From Paludicola sp. MB14-C6 (lineage in GTDB: Bacteria > Bacillota > Clostridia > Oscillospirales > Ruminococcaceae), in assembly GCF_030908625.1 (NCBI RefSeq), contig NZ_CP133133.1, positions 2,852,001 through 2,916,000 of the forward strand: 64,000 nt of DNA, read 5' to 3'. The notes under the pieces are model-generated. The model saw only the letters and a list, made by a program, of their open reading frames with translations. It had not been told where the DNA came from and did no database searches. The position numbers were made by a program, and so were the translations under genes. Below, one piece after another: positions 1 to 8,400 of the stretch (position 1 is its first letter; every line of letters starts with the position of its first letter).

Positions 1-381
1 TCAATAGTGAATAATCCGGATAATATTGAAATATTTAATAAATTGGGAGTGGATCAATGTATTAGTGTTTCCACTATTATTAATCAAATGATTAACCAAA
101 CAAATATCGAGCTCGGTATTGAAAAGTATTTCAAGAAATTGAATAATAACTATTTGGTTAGGGAATTGCAAGTTTCAAAGAAATCAGAGTTTATCAACAA
201 AAAGTTATGGGAGTTGAATCTTCCTGATTCTTGCAATATGATATCAATTTTCAGAAATAATGAAATAATTATTCCACAAGGAAATACGCAAATATTGCAG
301 GGTGATAGGATTCTTCTTTTAGCAACTCCTGAAGCTTTGGACTATTTACCCAAAATGAAAATATCCGTTGCAAATTTGTAA
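1..381 (+). CDS. TrkA/KtrA-type potassium uptake regulatory protein, 3' part
   Basis: The reading frame is open from the first base of the window, so the gene starts upstream and only about 126 C-terminal residues are present. A GTG at 7 lies inside a conserved stretch and is not the start. The sequence VNNPDNIEIFNKLGVD matches the end of a TrkA-N (RCK_N) nucleotide-binding domain. The last ~75 residues look like an RCK_C domain: the segment ELQVSKKSEFINKKLWELNL is followed by a strand-rich IPQGNTQILQGDRILLL. Family members sit in the cytoplasm and gate K+ channels or transporters in response to NAD(H) or ATP. The partner membrane subunit is not visible here, and the ion specificity is inferred from the family. 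Confidence 0.75.
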   Translation, partial: SIVNNPDNIEIFNKLGVDQCISVSTIINQMINQTNIELGIEKYFKKLNNNYLVRELQVSKKSEFINKKLWELNLPDSCNMISIFRNNEIIIPQGNTQILQGDRILLLATPEALDYLPKMKISVANL

Positions 382-433
382 TGGTTTTTGATAAAATATA
401 ATTGGCTTAATATTGGTTATTACAATAATATAA

Positions 434-483
434 GAGAGCATATTGAGTGAAAATCCGATGTACGGAGACGATAATATGCTCTC
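434..483 (+). terminator. Two-tier hairpin after the TrkA-type gene
   Basis: An 11-bp perfect stem, GAGAGCATATT (434-444) with AATATGCTCTC (473-483), encloses a loop that itself contains TCCG/CGGA (454-457 with 463-466). It lies about 50 bases after the stop codon and is followed by a moderately T-rich tail. A terminator is the simplest reading, but the structured loop is larger than usual for one. Confidence 0.5.
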
Positions 484-517
484 AAGTTATTTATAAAAAA
501 CTTGTTGATATTTTAAG

Positions 518-548
518 CATGCAATTATTTTATGGAAATAATTGCATG
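518..548. repeat. Perfect inverted repeat (hairpin) in an intergenic gap
   Basis: CATGCAATTATTT (518-530) pairs with AAATAATTGCATG (536-548), a 13-bp stem with a 5-base loop. It is the second of three hairpins in the 400-base gap between the TrkA-type gene and the GGDEF/HD-GYP gene. There is no strong T-run on either side, so its function is unclear. I see no coding sequence in the gap. Confidence 0.45.
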
Positions 549-684
549 TTTAAAGTTGCGAAATTATCATTGTGGGCACTTGAAAAAAATTTATTATTAT
601 TTTATAATTATAAAAAATAGTAATAAAAAAGCACAAATTATATTTATCACAGTTCCCAATATATACAAAAGTTAATATACCGAT

Positions 685-716
685 AAAATATCCCATTAAA
701 ATAATGGGATATTTTA
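685..716 (+). terminator. Hairpin with T-tail upstream of the GGDEF/HD-GYP gene
   Basis: AAAATATCCCATT (685-697) pairs with AATGGGATATTTT (703-715). The stem is 13 bp, flanked by A-rich and T-rich arms as in a bidirectional intrinsic terminator. It ends about 70 bases before the GTG start at 788, so it could either insulate that gene or act as a leader attenuator. Confidence 0.5.
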
Positions 717-787
717 CGTATTATATAGTTAATCCAAAATAAGTTTTACAAATTCAGGTGAAAATAATGTGGTAGGGTGGAATAGCA

Positions 788-3772
788 GTGAACGATAACT
801 TTTATAAACGGCTAATTGAAGAAGCACCAATAGGATATGCTTATAGCAAAATAATATTTGATCAAAATGATGTGGCTTGCGATTATGAGTTTATTGAAGT
901 TAATTCAGCTTTTGAAACGCTTATGGGAATCAATGGTAAAGACATTGTTGGTAAAAAAATATCTGAATTGATGCCAACTGTTAATATGTCTGAATTAGAA
1001 GAGTTAAAGCTTTTTCAAAATATCGCTTTGAATGGTGGTAAAAAGGAATTTGAAAGTTATTCAAATGTTTTAAATTGTTGGTTTAGAATAACTGCTTTTT
1101 CTCCAAAGAAGAATCACTTTATAATGTACTTAGTTGATGTTACGAAAGAAAAAAGGCAATCCTGTGAAGCAGAAGTACATTCCTCTCAACCTATAGGTGG
1201 TCAAAATAATATAGAAACGTTTGATAACAGTTATCAAAAAATCACAAATATTCTTGATGAAACTAACATTGCAACATGGAAATGGAACGTTCAGACTGGC
1301 GAAATAGTATTTAATAAAGTTTTAGTAAAAATTATTGGATATACTTTTAATCAATTATCAATCACAATAGAAAGATGGCTTGAGTTTATTCATCCTGATG
1401 ATATCAACATTGCGAAAGAGGGCTTTCATAGTATTTTTAACGGGCAAAAAAATTATTTTGATGTTGAATATCGAATGCACTACAAAAATTGTAGATGGCT
1501 ATGGATCAATGATAAGGGAAAAGTGATATCTTGGACTAAAGATGGAAAACCACTTTGTGTAGTAGGAACATACTCGGATATTACAGAACGAAAGCAGCTG
1601 CAAGAAAAGCTATTTAATAATGAAACGCTGTTTGCATCTTTACTAGATGTGATTCCTACTCCTGTGTTTTATAAGAATGTAAATGGAAAGTATTTAGGAT
1701 GCAATCATGCTTATGAAAAGTTTATAGGAATTTCAAAAGACAAATTTATAGGAAAAACTGCTTTTGATATTAGTCCGTTTGAGTTAGCTAGTGTATATCA
1801 TGGAAAGGATTTAGAATTATTTCAACGACCGGGTATTCAAATATATGAGTCGCAGGTGAAAGATGGTTTAGGCAAAATTCATAGTGTAGTCTTTAATAAA
1901 GCTACTATTACGAATCAGCGTGGAGAGCTATCAGGCTTAATAGGAATTATATTGGATATAACCGAGCAAAAGCAAATAGAAGAAGCATTAAAGTCAAGTG
2001 AAGAAAAATATCGTCTTATTTTTGAGAATACACCCTTGGGAGTATTGCATTTTGATAATAAGGGTATTATCACAGATTGCAATGATAATCTTGTGAAAAT
2101 AATAGGCTCATCTCGTGCGGATATAATTGGTCTTGATATGCACATATTGTCTGATAAAATGGTTGTTAAGGCGGTTTGTGAATCCTTGAAAGGACAACTA
2201 TCAAGGTATGAAGGAGATTATCAATCATTAACGTCTAATAAAATTACTCCAATGCGAGTGATTTTTGCACCTATTTTATTAACGGATCAATCTGTTAAAG
2301 GTGGAGTAGGCATTGTTGAAGATATATCACAGCGCAAAAAGTTGGAAATTGCTCTTTCAAACGAAAAAAACCTTTTGGAAACCACATTAGTGTCAGTAGG
2401 GGATGGTGTCATTTCGACAGATAATAAGGGTTATGTTGTGTTTTTAAATAAAGTTGCAGAACACTTAACCGGTTGGACACAAGAGGAAGCAAGAAATAAA
2501 TCATTTGAAGAAGTATTTCGTATTGTTGATGAATTTACGGGGGAGAAAAAAGAAAATATAGTTGATAAAGTAATTAGCAGTGGAAAAATAATCGAATTAG
2601 CTAATCATACTATGTTAATTTCTAAAGATGGAATTCAAAGACCAATAGAAGATAGTGCTGCACCTATTATAGATAAAGACGGTGAAATCAACGGAGTAGT
2701 ATTAGTTTTCCGAGACGTTACAGATAAAAAAGAAAAACAAAAACGAATTTTGTATTTAAGCTATCATGACCAATTGACAGGTTTATATAATCGAAGATTT
2801 TACGATGAGGAATTAACTAGACTTGATAATAAAGCCAACTTACCTTTAACTATTGCTTTGGGCGATGTAAACGGATTAAAACTGATTAATGATTCCTTTG
2901 GTCACATTGTTGGGGATGAACTACTTATAAAAGTAGCCAATGTTATTAAGAGTGGTTGCAGATCTCATGACATTGTAGCAAGGCTTGGCGGCGATGAATT
3001 TGTAATGATATTTCCTCGTACTGATGGCAGTGAAGCACATAAAATTATTAAACGGATAAACAAATTAGCATCTAAAGAAATTGTAGGTTCGATTGGAATT
3101 TCTATTTCATTTGGGTATGATACGAAATATGTTGAAGAAGATGTTGTCGAAGATATTTTCAAAAAAGCGGAAGACCGTATGTATAAAAAGAAACTATCCG
3201 AGAGCCCAAGCGTTAGGGGAAAGACAATAGATGCTATAATCAGTACTCTTTACGAAAAAAATGAGCGGGAAGAAAAACATTCACGCAGAGTTTCTGAATT
3301 ATGTAGAAGAATGGGATCTGTTTTATATGCTAATGAAAGTGAAATTGAGGAACTTAAAACTGTTGGATTACTGCATGATATAGGAAAAATAGTAATAGAT
3401 CAAAATATCCTTAATAATCCTAATAAATTAACAAATTATGAGGTTAAAGAAATGCAGCGTCATACAGAGATAGGATATAGGATACTAAATACAGTAAATG
3501 ACATGGCAGATATGGCTGTTTATGTACTACATCATCACGAAAGATGGGATGGTAAAGGCTATCCACAAGGACTTAAAGGAAACGATATACCATTTGTATC
3601 AAGAATAATAGCTATAGCTGATGCATATGACGCTATGACAAGTGAAAGATGTTATAGACATGCCTTATCAAAAGAAAAAGCACTGGATGAATTGCGAATA
3701 AATGCTGGAAGCCAATTTGATCCTGAACTTGTAAATATATTTATTGAAGATGTATTAGAAAAAACAACATAA
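788..3772 (+). CDS. Multi-PAS GGDEF/HD-GYP c-di-GMP signalling protein
   Basis: The protein has 994 residues and starts at GTG 788 after a GGTAGGGTGG ribosome binding site. It carries about five PAS-type sensor modules (roughly residues 1-120, 150-275, 280-395, 405-525 and 530-655). A diguanylate cyclase domain follows, with an intact GGDEF at 734-738. The product-inhibition I-site RSHD ends five residues upstream of it. The C-terminus is an HD-GYP phosphodiesterase, with the HD pair at 863-864 in LHDIGK, then HHERWDGKGYP, with GYP at 924-926. No signal peptide or membrane segment is visible, so it is probably cytoplasmic. All motifs for both making and degrading c-di-GMP are present; which activity dominates cannot be read from sequence. 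It is monocistronic and ends before a terminator hairpin. Confidence 0.92.
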   Translation: MNDNFYKRLIEEAPIGYAYSKIIFDQNDVACDYEFIEVNSAFETLMGINGKDIVGKKISELMPTVNMSELEELKLFQNIALNGGKKEFESYSNVLNCWFRITAFSPKKNHFIMYLVDVTKEKRQSCEAEVHSSQPIGGQNNIETFDNSYQKITNILDETNIATWKWNVQTGEIVFNKVLVKIIGYTFNQLSITIERWLEFIHPDDINIAKEGFHSIFNGQKNYFDVEYRMHYKNCRWLWINDKGKVISWTKDGKPLCVVGTYSDITERKQLQEKLFNNETLFASLLDVIPTPVFYKNVNGKYLGCNHAYEKFIGISKDKFIGKTAFDISPFELASVYHGKDLELFQRPGIQIYESQVKDGLGKIHSVVFNKATITNQRGELSGLIGIILDITEQKQIEEALKSSEEKYRLIFENTPLGVLHFDNKGIITDCNDNLVKIIGSSRADIIGLDMHILSDKMVVKAVCESLKGQLSRYEGDYQSLTSNKITPMRVIFAPILLTDQSVKGGVGIVEDISQRKKLEIALSNEKNLLETTLVSVGDGVISTDNKGYVVFLNKVAEHLTGWTQEEARNKSFEEVFRIVDEFTGEKKENIVDKVISSGKIIELANHTMLISKDGIQRPIEDSAAPIIDKDGEINGVVLVFRDVTDKKEKQKRILYLSYHDQLTGLYNRRFYDEELTRLDNKANLPLTIALGDVNGLKLINDSFGHIVGDELLIKVANVIKSGCRSHDIVARLGGDEFVMIFPRTDGSEAHKIIKRINKLASKEIVGSIGISISFGYDTKYVEEDVVEDIFKKAEDRMYKKKLSESPSVRGKTIDAIISTLYEKNEREEKHSRRVSELCRRMGSVLYANESEIEELKTVGLLHDIGKIVIDQNILNNPNKLTNYEVKEMQRHTEIGYRILNTVNDMADMAVYVLHHHERWDGKGYPQGLKGNDIPFVSRIIAIADAYDAMTSERCYRHALSKEKALDELRINAGSQFDPELVNIFIEDVLEKTT

Positions 3773-3843
3773 CGCTCAAATCATATTTGCAATATTCAGC
3801 GCAATTATCGAGTAACGCTGAGTTTTACGGTATAATAAGTAAT

Positions 3844-3874
3844 AGCCTCCCTATGGTTTTACCACAGGGAGGCT
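3844..3874. terminator. 31-bp terminator-like hairpin, left copy of the IS direct repeat
   Basis: Stem AGCCTCCCT/AGGGAGGCT (9 bp) continues after one mismatch as TGGT/ACCA with a TTT loop, so almost the whole 31 bp is a stem-loop. The identical 31 bp recur at 5400-5430, immediately beyond the other end of the IS. It lies about 70 bases after the GGDEF/HD-GYP gene, which converges with the surface-protein gene. The original site was probably a shared bidirectional terminator. Confidence 0.85.
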
Positions 3875-5316
3875 CAGTCTGAAGAAAAAGCCCGATTTTG
3901 GCGTAACCAAAGTCGGGCTTTTGAATATATGGTTGAAAATTTGAAAAAAGTGCAAAGGATACAAAAAGGAGAGTTCACCCTCCACTTATGTATTGCCAGC
4001 TTTTTAAGGTTCATGCACGCAAATTTAAGCCTAACCCAGTTTGTTACTTGGGCAAGACCTCGATAAGGTGTATAACGCATTGCGTATTTTTCTTTCGCAT
4101 CAGCAAAAACTCGCTCAATCGTTTCTTTTCGCTGTGCATAAAGATCTTTGTATTTTATTGCATAACGAATATCTGAAACTTGCTCTAAGTACTCATGCCA
4201 AACATGAACTGTGTATTGTTTCTGGAATTCTTTACTTTCAGTGCATTTGTAACGAAACCCACAGATTTTACAGTCGTTTGGATTGCTTTTAAATTCTTTG
4301 TATCCTTCTCTATTCGTGGTGGAATAGTGTAAAACTTTATTGTTTGGACATACTACACAGTCAAAATATTCATCATATGAAAAATCATATTTCTTAAAAA
4401 AGCCTTGTTTTGTCATTGGTCTACGATATGGTACTAATAAATCTTTTCCATCATCTATAAGTCTTTTTGCAATATAGGGAGTATTGTAGGCACTATCTGC
4501 CACTATTGTTTGGATTTCGGGGTGGTTTTCTTTTAATTTATCATACAAATCATCGAATGCTACGCTGTCATGTACATTGCCTGCTGTTACATGAACATCT
4601 ACAATGTAGCCTTTTTTGTCACAAGCTGTATGTGCTTCATAAGCAAGGCATTTCTTATGCTCTCCTTTATGAAATACACCGCTTTCAGGGTCAGTGGTTG
4701 ATTCATTGATGATTTTTTCTTCTATTTTAGGTGGCTTTGTATCGTCAAATGGCTTTTTTTTATGTTCTTCTCTATCTTTATTGATTTCGTCCATTAGTTG
4801 TTTCTCATAATGTTTTGCTGCTACGGGGATTGATTTCTTTACAACCTTTTTTATATTTGCATTTGCTTTTATATGGGTTCCATCTACAAATACCACCTCT
4901 GGGTCAAGATATCCCATATCATTGATTTCATTCAATATCCAGTTGAAAATGCATGCAATAGTATTCTCGTTAAATCTATGTTTAAAGGCATAACTTATTG
5001 TTGTAAAGTGAGGTATTTGTTCTGTCATTAAATATCCTAAAAACCAACGATATGCACAGTTCATTTGTACTTCTTCTACCAATTTGCGCAACGAACTTAT
5101 TCCATACAAATGTTGTATTAAGACCATTTTGATTAGTACTACTGGGTCTATGCTTGGTCTTCCATTATCTTTACAATACAAATCCTCTACGAAATCATAT
5201 ATATGACAGAAATCCACTGCACTATCTATTTTTCTAAGCAAATGTTCTGCTGGAATAAATTCTTCTAAGCACAAAAACTCTACTTGTGTTCGGTCTTTTT
5301 TAGCTTTAACTAACAT
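3874..5316 (-). CDS. IS1182-like family DDE transposase, full-length (480 aa)
   Basis: This is a DDE transposase. An N-terminal helical domain (DUF772-like, roughly residues 15-125) is followed by the catalytic core. The likely catalytic residues are D145 (FVDGTHIKA), D274 (VADSAYN) and E401 (ETIERVFADAKEK). A Cys cluster (C320, C323, C349, C352, C358) suggests a zinc-binding insert. The frame stays open to the very end of the IS. Its TGA stop uses TG from the last two IS bases and A from the flanking target repeat. Copy 2 of the element has lost one base after codon 440 and ends at 446 residues. I take this copy as the intact one because NLKKLA..KWR resembles the C-terminus of relatives, which is recalled and not searched. 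Confidence 0.92.
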   Translation of the reverse strand: MLVKAKKDRTQVEFLCLEEFIPAEHLLRKIDSAVDFCHIYDFVEDLYCKDNGRPSIDPVVLIKMVLIQHLYGISSLRKLVEEVQMNCAYRWFLGYLMTEQIPHFTTISYAFKHRFNENTIACIFNWILNEINDMGYLDPEVVFVDGTHIKANANIKKVVKKSIPVAAKHYEKQLMDEINKDREEHKKKPFDDTKPPKIEEKIINESTTDPESGVFHKGEHKKCLAYEAHTACDKKGYIVDVHVTAGNVHDSVAFDDLYDKLKENHPEIQTIVADSAYNTPYIAKRLIDDGKDLLVPYRRPMTKQGFFKKYDFSYDEYFDCVVCPNNKVLHYSTTNREGYKEFKSNPNDCKICGFRYKCTESKEFQKQYTVHVWHEYLEQVSDIRYAIKYKDLYAQRKETIERVFADAKEKYAMRYTPYRGLAQVTNWVRLKFACMNLKKLAIHKWRVNSPFCILCTFFKFSTIYSKARLWLRQNRAFSSD

Positions 5317-5399
5317 TTAATCACCCTATTTAATTATACCATTTTTCGCGTCAAAAGTCCCCTAAATCATCGAATTTAGGAGACTTTTTCTACAAGCTG
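3875..5399 (-). mobile_element. IS1182-like insertion sequence, copy 1 (1525 bp)
   Basis: The boundaries come from comparison with copy 2 at 27976-29499 and from the 31-bp direct repeats. In IS orientation the left end reads CAGCTTGTAGAAAAAGTC and the inverted right end reads CAGTCTGAAGAAAAAGCC, giving terminal inverted repeats of about 18 bp with four mismatches. It carries one transposase gene and a hairpin near each end. The near-identity of the two copies points to recent transposition. The family assignment rests on the transposase. Confidence 0.93.
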
Positions 5400-5430
5400 A
5401 GCCTCCCTATGGTTTTACCACAGGGAGGCT
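5400..5430. terminator. 31-bp terminator-like hairpin, right copy of the IS direct repeat
   Basis: This is identical to 3844-3874. It lies 19 bases beyond the stop of the large surface-protein gene and probably still terminates it. The pair is the target-site duplication of IS copy 1. Confidence 0.85.
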
Positions 5431-5449
5431 ATTATCTTTAGTTGGCTGA

Positions 5450-8400
5450 TTATTCAGCGGAATTCTTTTTAGGCTTTTTCGTAAAGCAAAGAAATGTTAA
5501 AATACCACTAATGATTAGCAGGAGGGCTAGCCATATCAATATGCTGGTATCACCTGTTTGCGGATTATGATTATTGGGTTTAGTGAAAAAATTGTCCTTG
5601 TTAAAGATAGTAAAGTTGATTTTTGACTCACAAGCATTATAATTATCTGTTGCGGCAACGCTTGCTTTTACAAAATAGCTTCCTGCTTTTATTGGAACGA
5701 TACTTGTATAAACACCATTTTCACTGTCGCTATAGGTAAATACAGGAGTACCATAGGTTGCGGTTGCTTTCGGTTCATTTGCTTTATTATCGACTTTCCA
5801 ACTTTCCAAAGAAAGTCCACTGATTTTATTATCGGTTGCAGCATTTATTGTAAATCTAATCTTTTCTGTAATGCTGTTGTGGTTTGGGGCAGAAAACTGA
5901 TAATATACAGTATAGTTTCCGGCATCTGTGAATTTTGGTGGAGAAGATAAAGTATATGTAGTACCATCTGTACTGTATTTTACAGTAAGAGGTTGAGCGT
6001 TAATGGAAGTTGCTGTAGGAGCTGAAATAGACTTTGCGCTTCCACTATATGTTGCTGATTGGGCTTTGTTTGTTGTATCGGTAATTTCAGCATTTGCAAT
6101 TGTAGCTTTTCTAACTGCTGTTCCTGAATAAATACCCTTAAAGGTAACCATCAGTGTTTTTTCACCGGCATTTGTCATGTCAGAATCCCAGCTAATAGTA
6201 TAGTCTGTGTCAACGGTGAGTAAATTTGTACCGTCTTTTACTGTGACAGTAGGATGAAACACTTTTCCATTGTAAGTATGACTATAAGGTGTGATGGTTA
6301 TATCAGCTTTCGGGTTATCGTTGTCATCAGACAAATCTTTTCCGTTCACTGCAAGAGTTAATGTCGTAGTTGCAGGAGCATCACCAATAGACGTACCCGA
6401 AGTATAGCTTTCACCCATAGGGCTATAGTTAACAATTAGGGTATAGGTTCCCGCCGCCAGAGTATTTAGGTAACTTGCGTGGAAGGTGATAGTTCCGTCT
6501 GTTGCAACACTATAGTTACTGCTTGCAATAACTTTGCCACCATTACTGATTTCTTGAATTGTGTTGCCATTGAGATTTACCTTTGCAGTAATATCGGTGG
6601 TGCTTGTTCTTGTAAAACTGATATCAGTAGTATTTTCTGTGCTGTCAGTATAAACTACTACTCCTTGTGTATTGATAATGCTGGTGTTTCCTGCGTTATC
6701 TGTAATTTTAGCATATACGGAGAATTTTTCATTGGCTTTTACGGAGAAAGAAGAGCCATTTATCCATGTTCCGTTTTCATTATAGCTATTGCTTGGGGTA
6801 ACCTTTTGATAGGAAACTGTTACAGGCGTGCTTAAAGCGTCTGTTGCGGAAATGGTAACATCAACTGTATTTTTCATGAATATTCCGAAGGTAATTGTGT
6901 TTAAAAAGCTTGTGAAATGATTCGCTTTGATTGCTATTTTACCTGCTGGTGCAACGGTATCTATTTTGTATGAGAAGGTCTTTTCATCGGAAATTTCTCC
7001 TGTAGATGTGTCCTTTAGGTAATAGCTTGCTGTTTTATTTTGACCATCTGCCTTATTAACAGTAAGTGAATTTGTCCATGAACCTGTGGCACTTGTGCTG
7101 ATTTCAAATCCGCTAGGGGCGGTCAATGAAATAGCATCAATACCGGATTTATACCAGCCATTTGTGCCGTTAGGTGCAGTTGCTATGGCATGAAACAGCG
7201 ACCAATAAAGAGTATTACAATTTTGAATTGCATTTGTAATTTCTGCTTTTTGTACATCACTTGCAGTAGTTTGATCAATGGATTTCAGAGTAGATTTTAC
7301 TGCTAAAATGGAAGGAATATTGCTCGTTTGTACATTATTAACCGTCAAGCTCTTAATTGGTTCTGAAATACTGGCAATGGTTTTCATTGTAATGTTCGTA
7401 GTTGCCGTATTTCCTTCTAAGTCAGTTGCAAGAATTGAAAAAGCAGTATTTTTATTTCCAGGTAAGGTATAACCGCTTAAAACGGATGCCCCATTGACGG
7501 AGATTTGATTAATGTTGTGGTCAAATGCGGTTAAAATGGTATCTACATAATAAGTTCCGCCTTCTTTTACGCTGTTGAATACATCACCTTTTTCAACTGT
7601 AATTGGAACGGTACTTTTGCCGTTTGCACTTTGAATAAAGCCGTCAACCCGTCCGCCTGAGTAGTCGGAAAATTCAACAAAGTAGCCAACTTTAAGTCCA
7701 TTACTACCATCATAAATGACATCTCTTAAATCATTCCATGCATTATTTGAGTTGTTAAATGCGCCTTTGTAATGAACTTGCATACAACATTCAGTTTTTC
7801 CGTCTTCTGGATTATACCATCCATTCGGCTCTCCTAAATCCACAAATCCGTTATATGCACTATCAACTGGATATTTATCAGCTGTTGAATTAAAGTAATA
7901 ATAGTTTGTTCCTGCTTCTGGACCACATGACCATTTGAAGTATTGATCTAATGCCCCATTTGGTGCAGTGCTCGTATCATAAGTTCCAGTATAACGTGTA
8001 CCGGCAGACCAAGCGCCATTTAAGCTGATATTATCTAGCAATTTATCTTCTTCTGCGGAAGTAATGGTTGCAAGATAACCGATATTTCCCATATAGGAGT
8101 AGGTCTTTGCCTTATTATATGCATCTGTCCAAGAGAGAGGCTCGTCTACATACATATAATAATGTCCGTTATATTCAGTAATGTTGGCTTCTTTTGGAAG
8201 ATTGGTTTTGTTACCGTCAACTGTAACGCTGACATTGGTTTTAGAACTGTTTTTCAAACCGCCATAACGGAATTTGAGCCCACGCAAAAAGCTTTGTGCT
8301 TCTGCTTGTGAAATACCATTTTGGAATTGATAGGTAATCATATTCGTTGCACCCGCAATGTTGGAAAGCTCGTTTGAAGGAACAGGTGCTGTCGGCTTTG

